The notes: generated from the sequence alone by a model not told the origin. Positions 25,760 through 34,964 are shown, counted from the first letter of the stretch. The stretch: DNA of 54,972 nucleotides from Parabacteroides sp. ZJ-118 (GCF_011038785.1 NZ_JAAKDT010000019.1:1-54972), one strand, 5' to 3'. Program-made: numbers and translations.

Positions 25760-27589
25760 ATGAGAACATTCAAATTAGAGAATTGGTTACCCACGACGAA
25801 GAAAGAGGTCGAGGCGCGGGGATGGGATTACCTCGACGTGATCCTGTTCTCGGGCGATGCCTACGTGGACCATCCCTCTTTCGGGGCGGCCGTGATCGGC
25901 CGCGTATTGGAGGCGGAAGGATTACGGGTAGCGATCGTGCCGCAACCGGATTGGCGGGGCGATCACCGGGATTTCAAGAAGCTGGGCGCTCCCCGGCTTT
26001 TCTTCGGCGTATCGGCCGGCGCCATGGATTCGATGATCAACCATTATACGGCCAACAAGCGGTTGCGCAGCGACGATGCCTATACGCCGGACCGGCGTCC
26101 GGGGATGCGCCCGGACTACCCGAGCATCGTCTATACGAGAATACTGAAAACGTTGTATCCGGATGTCCCCGTCGTGTTGGGCAGCATCGAGGCCTCGCTG
26201 CGCCGGCTTACGCATTACGATTATTGGCAAGACAAGCTGTTACCGGGGATCCTGGCCAGCAGCCCGGCCGATTTACTGATCTACGGCATGGGCGAGAAAC
26301 CGATCAAGGAGTTGGTGCGCCGCCTGAAGTCCGGCACCCCTTTCAACGCGATCAAGGAGATCCGCCAAACGGTTTACCTGACAGACAAGGCGGACGCGCG
26401 CGAGGGCGACATCGTGCTCTTCTCGCACGAGGAATGCCTGGAAGACAAATTGAAACAAGCGAAGAATTTCCGGCATATCGAGGAGGAATCCAATAAATAC
26501 GATGCCTCGCGGATCTTGCAGCAGGTAGGGAAGCAGGTGATCGTGGTGAATCCTCCCTTCCCGCCGATGACGGAGGCGGAGATCGATGCCTCCTACGACC
26601 TGCCCTATACCCGCCTGCCGCATCCCAAATACAAAGGGAAGGTGATACCGGCTTTTGAGATGATCAAGTTCTCGGTCACTATCCACCGGGGGTGTTTCGG
26701 GGGATGCGCGTTCTGCACCATATCGGCGCATCAAGGGAAGTTTATCGCCTCCCGAAGCAAGGAATCGATCTTGAGGGAGGTGAGGGCGATTACCGAGATG
26801 CCCGATTTCAAGGGCTATCTAAGCGATTTGGGAGGCCCCTCCGCCAACATGTACCGGATGAAGGGCAAAGATGAGCGGATTTGCGCCCAATGCAAGAAAC
26901 CGTCCTGCATCTCCCCCGTCGTTTGCAAGAACCTGAACGCGGATCATACGCCGCTGCTGGATATCTACAAAGCGGTAGACCGGCTTCCCGGGATCAAGAA
27001 GTCGTTTATCGGAAGCGGCGTACGCTATGACCTGCTGTTGCACCGTTACGCGGACGCGGCTTTAAACAAGGCCGCCCAAACCTATACCGAGGAATTGATC
27101 GCCCGCCACGTATCCGGTCGCCTGAAGGTGGCCCCGGAGCATACGCAAGACGAGGTGTTGAGACAGATGCGTAAACCCTCCTTCTCGCAATTCGGACAGT
27201 TCAAGCGGATATTCGACGAGGTAAACCGGCGGTACGGGCTGAACCAGCAGCTCATCCCCTACTTCATTTCCAGCCATCCGGGATGTACCGAGGCGGACAT
27301 GGCGGAGCTGGCGGTGATCACCAAGCGCCTGCATTTCCAGCTGGAGCAGGTACAAGACTTCACGCCTACGCCGATGACGTTGGCCACGGAGATGTATTAT
27401 ACCGGATACCATCCTTATACGTTGGAGAGAGTATATACGGCCCGATCGAAAGAACAGAAGCTGGCGCAACGCCAGTTCTTCTTCTGGTATAAACCCGAGT
27501 CGCGATATCAGATCACGCAAGTATTGCGAAAGATGGGACGGAAGGATCTGATCGAGAAACTATTCGGACAGAGGCCTAAAGAGCGATAA
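25760..27589 (+). CDS. YgiQ-family radical SAM protein
   Basis: 609 residues. The radical SAM cluster motif is GCFGGCAFC with C312, C316 and C319. The N-terminal about 290 residues form the UPF0313/YgiQ-specific domain (LPTTKKEVEARGWDYLDVILFSGDAYVDHPSF). After the SAM core come FIGSGVRYD, VAPEHTQDEVLRQMRKP and the C-terminal QDFTPTPMTLATEMYYTG. All match the YgiQ family at its usual length. The cysteines in ICAQCKKPSC may bind a further iron-sulfur cluster. The reaction is not established. Its stop lies inside a hairpin shared with convergent ridA. Confidence 0.92.
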   Translation: MRTFKLENWLPTTKKEVEARGWDYLDVILFSGDAYVDHPSFGAAVIGRVLEAEGLRVAIVPQPDWRGDHRDFKKLGAPRLFFGVSAGAMDSMINHYTANKRLRSDDAYTPDRRPGMRPDYPSIVYTRILKTLYPDVPVVLGSIEASLRRLTHYDYWQDKLLPGILASSPADLLIYGMGEKPIKELVRRLKSGTPFNAIKEIRQTVYLTDKADAREGDIVLFSHEECLEDKLKQAKNFRHIEEESNKYDASRILQQVGKQVIVVNPPFPPMTEAEIDASYDLPYTRLPHPKYKGKVIPAFEMIKFSVTIHRGCFGGCAFCTISAHQGKFIASRSKESILREVRAITEMPDFKGYLSDLGGPSANMYRMKGKDERICAQCKKPSCISPVVCKNLNADHTPLLDIYKAVDRLPGIKKSFIGSGVRYDLLLHRYADAALNKAAQTYTEELIARHVSGRLKVAPEHTQDEVLRQMRKPSFSQFGQFKRIFDEVNRRYGLNQQLIPYFISSHPGCTEADMAELAVITKRLHFQLEQVQDFTPTPMTLATEMYYTGYHPYTLERVYTARSKEQKLAQRQFFFWYKPESRYQITQVLRKMGRKDLIEKLFGQRPKER

Positions 27590-27615
27590 GGCGAATCTCA
27601 CGATCAGCCTTATCG
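27584..27615. terminator. Bidirectional hairpin between ygiQ-like gene and ridA
   Basis: CGATAAGGC (27584-27592) pairs perfectly with GCCTTATCG (27607-27615) over 9 bp. The left arm overlaps the last codons and stop of the radical SAM gene. It is placed between convergent genes as expected of a terminator, but lacks a long T-run. Confidence 0.5.
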
Positions 27616-27651
27616 AAATTAACCAAGACTCTTAACTATGAAAAAAAAATA

Positions 27652-28032
27652 TCAGTCTTTCACGGCGATCACCTCGACCTCTACCAAACCATTCTTCGGC
27701 AGTGTCTTGACGGCTACCGCCGAACGTGCGGGAAACGCGCCCTCGAACTGAGAGGCGTATACCTCGTTCATCGCGGCGAAGTCACCCATATCCGCTAAAA
27801 ACACGGTTGTTTTTACGACATCGTCGATACTATAACCTGCCTCCGCCAAGATCGCGTGAACATTCTTGAACGCCTGGGCAGTTTGTTCCCTTACGGCTCC
27901 CTCAACGAAAAGCCCCGTGGCAGGATCGATCCCCAGCTGTCCGGAAGCGAACAGCATATTACCGACCCGCACCGCCTGGCTATACGGACCGATAGCGGCG
28001 GGAGCGTTTTTTGTAGCGATAACTTTCTTCAT
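27652..28032 (-). CDS. ridA: RidA-family enamine/imine deaminase
   Basis: 126 residues, the full length of the YjgF/YER057c/UK114 family. It forms trimers that hydrolyse reactive 2-aminoacrylate and related imines to 2-oxo acids. Motifs are APAAIGPYSQAV near the N-terminus, ASGQLGIDPATG, FKNVHAILAEAG, and the C-terminal PARSAVAVKTLPKNGLVEVEVIAV, where the arginine contacts the substrate carboxylate. It lies 47 bp downstream of rlmB on the same strand, and the gap holds a duplicated 15-bp AT-rich sequence. Confidence 0.95.
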   Translation of the reverse strand: MKKVIATKNAPAAIGPYSQAVRVGNMLFASGQLGIDPATGLFVEGAVREQTAQAFKNVHAILAEAGYSIDDVVKTTVFLADMGDFAAMNEVYASQFEGAFPARSAVAVKTLPKNGLVEVEVIAVKD

Positions 28033-28045
28033 CTCTTTCTCTGGT

Positions 28046-28077
28046 TTATATACATTCTATGGTTATATACATTCTAT
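28046..28077. repeat. Tandem 15-bp direct repeat upstream of ridA
   Basis: TTATATACATTCTAT occurs at 28046-28060 and again at 28063-28077, two bases apart. It sits in the rlmB-ridA gap and looks like a small tandem duplication. No function can be assigned. Confidence 0.7.
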
Positions 28078-28079
28078 AA

Positions 28080-28826
28080 TTATTGCCGCTCGTTCATGCG
28101 CTGGCGAACCACCTCGTACGCCATAATCGAGGCGGCTACGGATACATTCAAGGAGCCGATCATTCCGAATTGCGGGATCTTCACCATCTGGTCGCAGGCG
28201 CGCAAGTTCTCCGCGGACACCCCCGTATCTTCCGCCCCCATCACGATCGCTACCGGCCCTTCATACCTCACCGCCGTATAATTCTCCATCGCCTTCTCGC
28301 TGGCGGCAAACACCTTCACCCCGCTTTGTCGCAAGAAACGGATCGCCTGGTTGATACTCTTCTCCTTACAAACCGGCAACACATGCAAGGCTCCGGCGGA
28401 GGTCTTGATCGCGTCGGCATTCACCGAGACGCTTCCTTTCGCGGGAATCACGATCGCGTCGACCCCCGCGCACTCGCAGGTACGGGCGATCGCGCCGAAA
28501 TTACGCACATCCGTAATCCCATCCAGCAATACGATGAAAGGATCTTTCCCGTGCTCATACACAAAAGGAATGATGTCTTCCAAGCGCTGGTAGGTAACCG
28601 CCGACATAAAAGCGATCACCCCCTGATGATTCTTTCGAGTCAAACGATCCAAGCGCTCAGCCGGGACACGTTGTACCGGTATCTCACGGCCCCTCAGGAC
28701 CTCAAACAACTCCTTGGACAGATCCCCTTGCAAATCCCTTTTCACAAGGATCTTATCCACCTCCTTATCAGCCTGTACGGCCTCAATCACGGCACGAATG
28801 CCAAACACCATCTCGTTTTCTTTCAT
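28080..28826 (-). CDS. rlmB: 23S rRNA 2'-O-methyltransferase (SpoU/TrmH family, RlmB-like)
   Basis: 248 residues. The N-terminal substrate-binding domain (about 1-75) starts FGIRAVIEAVQ. The C-terminal SPOUT domain shows motif 1 GITDVRNFGAIARTCECAG, motif 2 VAIVMGAEDTGVS and motif 3 VKIPQFGMIGSLNVSVAASI, which form the trefoil knot and SAM site. It should methylate G2251 (E. coli numbering) of 23S rRNA; TrmH-type relatives act on tRNA, so the exact target is from family resemblance. Promoter TACCTTCG lies at 28864-28857. Confidence 0.92.
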   Translation of the reverse strand: MKENEMVFGIRAVIEAVQADKEVDKILVKRDLQGDLSKELFEVLRGREIPVQRVPAERLDRLTRKNHQGVIAFMSAVTYQRLEDIIPFVYEHGKDPFIVLLDGITDVRNFGAIARTCECAGVDAIVIPAKGSVSVNADAIKTSAGALHVLPVCKEKSINQAIRFLRQSGVKVFAASEKAMENYTAVRYEGPVAIVMGAEDTGVSAENLRACDQMVKIPQFGMIGSLNVSVAASIMAYEVVRQRMNERQ

Positions 28827-28856
28827 ACTTTATACAACGCGAAACCATTAACACCG

Positions 28857-28864
28857 CGAAGGTA
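28857..28864 (-). promoter_or_regulatory. -7 box for rlmB
   Basis: Minus-strand TACCTTCG, one base off the consensus, 31 bp upstream of the rlmB start in the 110-bp gap after recN. Confidence 0.45.
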
Positions 28865-28936
28865 AGGATAATTAACCAGTTATTCAAGCCCTCGACCTTC
28901 GCGTGACGTCGCGTAACATTCCCGAAAGGAAGAGGT

Positions 28937-30601
28937 CTAATCCTTGACGCCCAACAAATCTTTCGCGTTGGCAAGAGAAGCCTCTGTCAACGAAGCCCCG
29001 CTCAACATACGGGCCACCTCGTTCACTCGTTCCTCCCCCTCTAATCGCTTGATACGGGTCAGCGTACGATCTTCGGTATCCTTCTTATAAACAAAATAAT
29101 GAGCTTGCCCCTTCGCCGCGATTTGAGGCAAGTGGGTGATCGCGATGACTTGCATCTTTGTTCCGAGTTCTTGCATGATATCACCCATTTTATCGGCGAT
29201 ATCGCCCGATACGCCCGTATCTACCTCATCGAAGATAATGGTAGGTAAAGCGGTGAACCCGGCAATCATGGCCTTGATGCAGAGCATCAACCGGGAGATC
29301 TCACCTCCGGAAGCGGTTTGGGCGACCGGCTGCAATTCCGCGCGCTTATTGGCGGAGAACATAAATCGGATATCGTCCATTCCATCGCTCTCCGGCTCTT
29401 TGCGGGGAAGGATGTCCACACGGAAACGGGTATGCGGCATCCCCAACGGAATAATCATCTCGACCAACCGCGAGGCCATAGCCGTAGAAGCGACCTTACG
29501 CTGCTCGCTAAGCACGGAGGCTTGTTGAAGCAATTCTTTGTAAGAGGCATCCAATTGGCTTTCTAACAAATCGATTTGCTCATCGAAGGAATCGATCGCG
29601 CGCAATTGCTTTTGGTATTGATCCCGTATAGCGATCAATTCCCCCACGGTAGAGACACGATGTTTTTGCTGAAGCGTATAAAGGGTATTCAAGCGTTCAT
29701 TCACCCACTCCAGCCGTTCCGGGTTAAATTCCACATCCTCCTTTAAGACACCTGTCTCGGAAGCCAGATCATTCAAGTCGATATAAGCCGAGCGGATTCG
29801 CTCGGCGATCGCCTGGGCTTTCGGGAAATACCTTTCCAAGGAATCCACGGTGGAAAGGGCTTCCTTGAGTATTTGGACGGCACCTTGCTCCTCGCCGTCC
29901 AAGAGTTCGGTCACCTTATATAGGGCGCTTTTGATCTCCTCCGCGTGCGAGAGCGTTTCTTGCTCTTGCTCCAACTCCTCCTGCTCATCCGGTTGAAGGT
30001 TGGCTTCGTCCAATTGTTCCAGTTGAAAACGGATATAGTCTTCCTCCTGCTTGCTCTGGACCGCCTTATCCTTTAAATCTTTCAGTTCCCTTCGCAACGC
30101 CTGATAACGGGTAAATTCCTTCTTATAAAGAATGAGCAAGATCTCATTCTCGGCCATTACATCGATCACTTTCAGCTGGAAACGGTTATCACCCAACAAC
30201 AGGTTCTGATGCTGCGAATGAATATCGATCAGACGGCTTCCCAGCTCCTTTAAGCTCGTAAGGGAAACCGGAGAATCATTGACAAAAGCGCGGGATTTGC
30301 CGGAGGCATAAAGCTCCCGACGCAAGATACAGCTATCGGCGTCGTACTCAAGGTCATTACTTAAGAAGAAAGGCTCCAACTGATATTTTGAGACATCAAA
30401 TACAGCCTCGATCACACATTTATCCGAACCTTCCTTTATACTCTTGCCATCCGCACGTTGTCCAAGCACCAACGATAAGGCACCTAATATAATAGACTTT
30501 CCCGCTCCGGTCTCACCCGTTATCACCGAGAAACCTGTATCAAAGCGGATATCCAAATTGTCTATCAAGACAAAGTTCTGTATAAACAAGGATTTCAACA
30601 T
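28937..30601 (-). CDS. recN: DNA repair ATPase RecN
   Basis: 554 residues. SMC-like protein that holds DNA ends together in double-strand break repair. The N-terminal ATPase half has the Walker A GETGAGKS (29-36). Long coiled coils (about 150-370) follow, and the C-terminal half has the ABC signature ASGGEISRLMLCIK and Walker B TIIFDEVDTGVSG, then AITHLPQIAAKGQAHYFV. Order and length are typical. It starts 7 bp after porD, within the coaBC-porD-recN run. Confidence 0.95.
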   Translation of the reverse strand: MLKSLFIQNFVLIDNLDIRFDTGFSVITGETGAGKSIILGALSLVLGQRADGKSIKEGSDKCVIEAVFDVSKYQLEPFFLSNDLEYDADSCILRRELYASGKSRAFVNDSPVSLTSLKELGSRLIDIHSQHQNLLLGDNRFQLKVIDVMAENEILLILYKKEFTRYQALRRELKDLKDKAVQSKQEEDYIRFQLEQLDEANLQPDEQEELEQEQETLSHAEEIKSALYKVTELLDGEEQGAVQILKEALSTVDSLERYFPKAQAIAERIRSAYIDLNDLASETGVLKEDVEFNPERLEWVNERLNTLYTLQQKHRVSTVGELIAIRDQYQKQLRAIDSFDEQIDLLESQLDASYKELLQQASVLSEQRKVASTAMASRLVEMIIPLGMPHTRFRVDILPRKEPESDGMDDIRFMFSANKRAELQPVAQTASGGEISRLMLCIKAMIAGFTALPTIIFDEVDTGVSGDIADKMGDIMQELGTKMQVIAITHLPQIAAKGQAHYFVYKKDTEDRTLTRIKRLEGEERVNEVARMLSGASLTEASLANAKDLLGVKD

Positions 30602-30608
30602 AACTATT

Positions 30609-31520
30609 TTACCTTACTGGTTTTTGAAGCGCCTCCAAGCGAGTGGATTGCGCGGGATAGATCTCGAACAGCATCTTATAGCCCTCTTGCCGCTCTTGCG
30701 TGGTCGCTTTCGAATAAATCGCGATCACCTCATCCAATTTAGCGTCGGCGAACATTTGCAGGAGTACGGAGGTAGGCCGGGCTTTCTTCACCTCCTGCAA
30801 GGCGGGAAGCGCCCCGATGATTGTCGTACGTCCGCGATCCGGATTTGCCGCCATTTCATCGAGTCCTTTCCGGTGATACGTGTACCACATTTCCCGGAAA
30901 GCGTCGGATGCGTTATCTTGCAAGGCGGTCGCTACGGCATGGCGGTTCTGGTTGCTATCAAACGCTTTCCAGCCTGTCCACGACATCTCGGACTGGGCCA
31001 TGTTCACGATTTGCTGGGCCTGTTGTATGTAAGTAGTCCCTCCTTTCGGGGCGAAACTATCAAAATCAAGTCCCAAGATCACATAGACATAAAACACGAT
31101 CGTGGCCGTAAGATTGCTGGTCAGCGTATTTGAGTTATAGTCCAACGGCTCGCCCTCCGTATATTCAAAATCCAACTGTTGGTCCCGGAAATTCAAAAGA
31201 GTAGTTGTATAACTGGAATTATAGACCGGACGGCGGGCTTGTATCTGGATCTCGCTCTTGAAGTTCGTCTCATCCAATTCATTCACGATGATCGTCATCG
31301 TACAATCGATCTTCTCATTGACGGCAAACGTGGCATCCGTCCATTTCCGGTTATTCACGAACTCCGTCAAGGAGTTCTGCAAGGTCGTGAAGATTTGCTT
31401 GTTAGCGGTCGCGATCTTGTCTCCGTTCACCGTAATACGGGCGTTCAACTCTTGCGTCTTCCCGCAAAAAGGAGCGGCGCAAAGCATGAATAGATAAAAC
31501 AGTCTTCTTACTTTTCTCAT
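30609..31520 (-). CDS. porD: Type IX secretion protein PorD (DUF4835)
   Basis: 303 residues with a signal peptide ending near CGKTQEL. The rest fits the DUF4835/PorD family: ELNARITVNGDKI at the mature N-terminus, then the FVNNRKWTDATF, FVYVILGLDFDSFAPKGG and WTGWKAFDSNQNRHAVATALQDNASDAFREMWYTYHRKGLD blocks. In Bacteroidota this periplasmic protein is required for type IX secretion, though its step is unclear. It overlaps the coaBC stop by four bases and is followed closely by recN. This neighbourhood is, from memory, conserved in Bacteroidales. Confidence 0.9.
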   Translation of the reverse strand: MRKVRRLFYLFMLCAAPFCGKTQELNARITVNGDKIATANKQIFTTLQNSLTEFVNNRKWTDATFAVNEKIDCTMTIIVNELDETNFKSEIQIQARRPVYNSSYTTTLLNFRDQQLDFEYTEGEPLDYNSNTLTSNLTATIVFYVYVILGLDFDSFAPKGGTTYIQQAQQIVNMAQSEMSWTGWKAFDSNQNRHAVATALQDNASDAFREMWYTYHRKGLDEMAANPDRGRTTIIGALPALQEVKKARPTSVLLQMFADAKLDEVIAIYSKATTQERQEGYKMLFEIYPAQSTRLEALQKPVR

Positions 31521-32722
31521 TTCAATAATGTTACCAACTTATTTACAATATCAGAGGCTACCTCCCGCTTCGTTTTGAGCGGATAGCTCGTTACTCCTCC
31601 GGCATTGTCGATAATCGTGATCTTGTTGGTGTCGCAACGGAAACCGGCTCCTTGGTCTCGCAAAGAATTCAACACGATGAAATCGAGATTTTTCCGCCTC
31701 AGTTTACCTTCGGCGTGAGTGGCCTCGTCGTTCGTCTCCAAGGCGAAACCCACCATGACCTGTCCCTCCCGCTTGATCGCGCCCAAAGAGGCGGCGATAT
31801 CCGGGTTCGGAACCAAATGGAGCGTCATTTCTCCCTCAGCTTCCCGTTTGATTTTCTGCTCGGAAGCGTTCTCCGGGCGGTAATCGGCGACAGCGGCACA
31901 TAATATAGCAGCATCGCTACCCGGGAACGCGGTCATCGCCGCTTGATACATCTCCCCCGCAGACTCTACATCGACTCGTCGGATACCCGGACAATGGGTT
32001 TCCAAAGAGACCGGACCGGCGACCAAAGTCACCTCCGCCCCTCTCTCCGCACACGCTTCCGCTAAAGCAAACCCCATCTTACCGGAAGAGTAGTTCCCTA
32101 TAAAACGTACGGGATCTATCTTTTCATATGTCGGACCTGCTGTTATCAGGATCTTTTTTTTTTCAAGATCTTTTTGAGCGGTAAAGAAGTCTTCCAAGAC
32201 CTCGATAATCTTATCGGGTTCTTCCATCCGGCCTTTACCAACCAAATGGCTTGCCAATTCCCCTTCGGCAGGTTCGATAATCCGGTTGCCGAACGAACGC
32301 AAGCGTTCCAGATTCTGTTGGGTACTCGGATGAGCGAACATATCCAAATCCATGGCCGGAGCCACGAATACAGGGGCTTTGCAAGAAAGATAAGTAGTTA
32401 TCAGCATATTATCGGCGATTCCGTTCGCCATCTTACCGATCGTGGAAGCGGTAGCCGGAGCGATCAGCATGGCATCCGCCCAAAGCCCCAGATCCACATG
32501 GCTGTTCCATGTACCATCCCTATTGGAAAAAAACTCACTGATCACAGGATGGCTGCTCAACGTCGATAACGTAAGCGGAGTGATAAACTCTTTTCCGGAC
32601 GGCGTGATAACCACCTGTACCTCGGCTCCTTTTTTCACCAGTCCCCGGATGATATAAGCGGCTTTGTACGCAGCTATGCTCCCCGTAATCCCGAATACAA
32701 TATGTTTATCTTTCAATGTCAT
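31517..32722 (-). CDS. coaBC: Phosphopantothenoylcysteine synthetase/decarboxylase
   Basis: 401 residues, bifunctional in CoA synthesis. The N-terminal flavin decarboxylase domain (CoaC, about 1-180) has GITGSIAAYKA, the active-site histidine in NSHVDLGLWAD, APATASTIGKMANGIADNML and VAPAMDLDMFAHP. The C-terminal synthetase (CoaB, about 190-401) has ILITAGPTYEKIDPVRFIGNYSSGKMG, and later MVGFALETND and a terminal KREVA segment. Complete. It is coupled to porD downstream by a four-base overlap. Directly upstream is the remnant of an alcohol dehydrogenase gene. Confidence 0.96.
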   Translation of the reverse strand: MTLKDKHIVFGITGSIAAYKAAYIIRGLVKKGAEVQVVITPSGKEFITPLTLSTLSSHPVISEFFSNRDGTWNSHVDLGLWADAMLIAPATASTIGKMANGIADNMLITTYLSCKAPVFVAPAMDLDMFAHPSTQQNLERLRSFGNRIIEPAEGELASHLVGKGRMEEPDKIIEVLEDFFTAQKDLEKKKILITAGPTYEKIDPVRFIGNYSSGKMGFALAEACAERGAEVTLVAGPVSLETHCPGIRRVDVESAGEMYQAAMTAFPGSDAAILCAAVADYRPENASEQKIKREAEGEMTLHLVPNPDIAASLGAIKREGQVMVGFALETNDEATHAEGKLRRKNLDFIVLNSLRDQGAGFRCDTNKITIIDNAGGVTSYPLKTKREVASDIVNKLVTLLK

Positions 32723-32764
32723 ATAATCGAATCCATTTATCCTTGCCCATAGAGACGCGGCGCG

Positions 32765-32911
32765 TCACCTCACTACAACTTTTCTTAATGCTACCGTCGC
32801 GCCGTATACCATCAGGATCTTACTCCCCTCTGGCATTAACGCGGACAAACGGGCAATCGCTCCTTTGCCGAACACAACCTTTACAGGATCGCAAAACTCA
32901 AAATTATTCAT
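32765..32911 (-). pseudogene. N-terminal remnant of an iron-type alcohol dehydrogenase
   Basis: A 48-codon minus-strand frame starts MNNFEFCDPVKVVFGKGAI, continues through ARLSALMPEGSKILMVYG, and stops at TGA 32767-32765. This is the N-terminus of the YqhD/butanol-dehydrogenase type iron alcohol dehydrogenases (NNFEFxNPTKIxFGKG then the VLMxYGGGS nucleotide loop). The loop is cut after MVYGA, so both dinucleotide and metal sites are missing. Full proteins are about 380 residues, so nearly all the gene is gone. At the break lies part of a palindrome, GACGCGGCGCGTC. It sits between the dnaQ-like gene and coaBC. Confidence 0.75.
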
Positions 32912-32915
32912 CGCC

Positions 32916-33686
32916 TTATTTTGAATTAAAGCCTCTCAAACGGATCTCTGTCAGCATTTTCTTCGTATTCAACGGGAAATCGCCATTCATGATCCAAGAA
33001 TAATAACCCGGATCCAACTTCAGGATCTCCGTTACCAAACGGCCTTTATACTTACCGAAGTTAATAACTTCCTCGCCTTTGTCATTGTAAACCATGCGTC
33101 CGGCGAAGTCCACATTATTCGAGTAACAGGAATATCGGGAAAGGAAGGCTACGTCGTTCTTCAAATCCGGATAGCGATCCAGCTGCGCTTTCAACACCTC
33201 ATACGTAGCCAACGCGTCAGCCTCAGCCGTATGAGCGTTCTCCAAACTTTTATCGCAATAGAATTTATAAGCGGCAGATAACGTACGTTGCTCCATCTTA
33301 TGGAAAATGGTCTGTACATCGATAAATTTGCGCCGATTCAAATCGATATCCACATCCGCGCGCAAGAACTCCTCGGCAAGCATGGGTATATCAAAACGGT
33401 TGGAATTATATCCGGCTAAATCACAGCCCTCGATCTGGGCGGCCAACGATTTGGCGATTTCCTTGAAGGTCGGACAATCTTTTACATCCTCATCGGTTAT
33501 GCCATGAATAGCGGTGGATTCGGGGGGAATAGGCATACCGGGATTCACCCGGCGTGTCTTCGTTTCTTCTTTCCCATTCGGGAAGACTTTCACGTAGGAG
33601 ATCTCTACGATACGATCCTTCACTATATTTATACCCGTGGTCTCTAAATCAAAAAAGACCAGCGGGTTCCTTAGGTTTAATTGCAT
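32916..33686 (-). CDS. DnaQ-like 3'-5' exonuclease
   Basis: 256 residues. DEDDh exonuclease: Exo I is VFFDLETTGINI with the D-E pair at 13 and 15, Exo II is LAGYNSNRFDIPML, and Exo III is NAHTAEADALATYEVL. The C-terminal about 70 residues (MVYNDKGEEVINFGKYKGRLVTEIL, YYSWIMNGDFP) are the putative quorum-sensing-like DUF3820-type extension common in Bacteroidota homologues. It lies 10 bp after dnaN, so a proofreading or repair exonuclease working with the clamp is the natural inference. Confidence 0.9.
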   Translation of the reverse strand: MQLNLRNPLVFFDLETTGINIVKDRIVEISYVKVFPNGKEETKTRRVNPGMPIPPESTAIHGITDEDVKDCPTFKEIAKSLAAQIEGCDLAGYNSNRFDIPMLAEEFLRADVDIDLNRRKFIDVQTIFHKMEQRTLSAAYKFYCDKSLENAHTAEADALATYEVLKAQLDRYPDLKNDVAFLSRYSCYSNNVDFAGRMVYNDKGEEVINFGKYKGRLVTEILKLDPGYYSWIMNGDFPLNTKKMLTEIRLRGFNSK

Positions 33687-33696
33687 TGTTTATGTA

Positions 33697-34821
33697 TTAG
33701 TCATTCAACATCATCGGCATCAGCAACATGAGCAAATCCTCGTCCTCATCATTCTCGGAGGGAATGATCAAGCCGGCACGTGAAGGATCCGCCAATTCTA
33801 ATATAACCTCTTCCGAGCTGATATTCCCAAGGATCTCGATCAGGTAGGTAGCTTTGAAGCCAATGCTTAACTCCGTCCCGTCAAACTGACAAACGATACG
33901 CTCTTCCGCCGATGTGGAGAAATCGATATCTTGGGCGGAAACCGTAATCAGGTTATCCTTCAAGTGCAACTTCACCAAGCTGCTCGCCGGATTGGAAAAG
34001 ACGGAAACACGCTTTAAGGCATTCAAGAAAGAGATTCTATCGATCGTTACCCTAAACGGGTTTTCTTGAGGTATCACACTATTATAGTTCGGGTAACGCC
34101 CCTCGATCAAACGACAGACCATCTCGAAGCTCGCACAAGTAACATACGCGTTGTTATCATCAAACTTAATCAACACCTGTTCCGATTCCTTCGCCAACAA
34201 ATTCTTCAATAAATTAGCCGGCTTCTTCGGCAAAATGAAAGAGGCCCGTTCCGGGGATTTCACCGCCAAGTTACGCAAGCGGACCAATTTATGCCCGTCT
34301 GATGCCACGAATGTCAAATCATCCGTATGGATATCGAAATAGATACCATTCATTACCGGGCGAAGCTCATCATCGGCCGTGGCGAACAAGGAACGGCTGA
34401 TGCCATTTAATAGCATCTGCGCGTCCATCGAGACAGAGATAGCGTTATCATTCAACGGCTTTTGTCGCGGATATGTGTCCCCTTTCTGACCGATAAAATT
34501 ATACTTACCATTCTGGAAATGGATGAAAATCTCCAGGTTCTCATCATTGATATCAAAAGTAAGCGGTTGTTCTGGAAGCTCTTTCAGCGGATCGAGCAAG
34601 ATCTTGGCGGAAACCGCGAAGAGTCCGGCACCTTGGCCATTCATAACGTCTACGGAAGTCACCAACCGGGTCTCGGCATCGGAAGCTGTCACGGTAAGTG
34701 TATTTCCTTCTAAGTTAAAAAGGAAGCTATCCAGAATCGGTAAGGAGTTCTTGGAAGCGATAACCTTGCTTATAGACTGTAAACGTGATAATAGCGCAGT
34801 GCTGGATACATCGAATCTCAT
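33697..34821 (-). CDS. dnaN: DNA polymerase III beta subunit (sliding clamp)
   Basis: 374 residues forming the three repeated clamp domains (about 1-120, 130-250 and 255-374). Recognisable blocks are the N-terminal FDVSSTALLSRLQSISKVI, the VASDGHKLVRL segment at the end of domain 2, and the C-terminal LLMLLMPMML, which ends in the M-L-M-P-M pattern of the peptide-binding pocket. It tethers polymerase and repair enzymes to DNA. It is separated from the replication initiator gene here, heading the dnaN-exonuclease-coaBC-porD-recN run. Confidence 0.96.
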   Translation of the reverse strand: MRFDVSSTALLSRLQSISKVIASKNSLPILDSFLFNLEGNTLTVTASDAETRLVTSVDVMNGQGAGLFAVSAKILLDPLKELPEQPLTFDINDENLEIFIHFQNGKYNFIGQKGDTYPRQKPLNDNAISVSMDAQMLLNGISRSLFATADDELRPVMNGIYFDIHTDDLTFVASDGHKLVRLRNLAVKSPERASFILPKKPANLLKNLLAKESEQVLIKFDDNNAYVTCASFEMVCRLIEGRYPNYNSVIPQENPFRVTIDRISFLNALKRVSVFSNPASSLVKLHLKDNLITVSAQDIDFSTSAEERIVCQFDGTELSIGFKATYLIEILGNISSEEVILELADPSRAGLIIPSENDEDEDLLMLLMPMMLND

Positions 34822-34899
34822 AGCTTTAATATTTTATCTTGTTATATTTTATTGTTTCATACAAATTACCATTTGCCCCATCTCTACGAATTAGCTCAA

Positions 34900-34907
34900 C
34901 AAAATTA
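34900..34907 (-). promoter_or_regulatory. -7 box for dnaN
   Basis: TAATTTTG on the minus strand fits TAnnTTTG, about 80 bp upstream of the dnaN start. No good -33 box is visible. Confidence 0.4.
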
Positions 34908-34964
34908 AGAAAATATTTTGTTTGTAACCAACTATACTTTCAAAAGTTTCAAAAGTTCAGGTAC

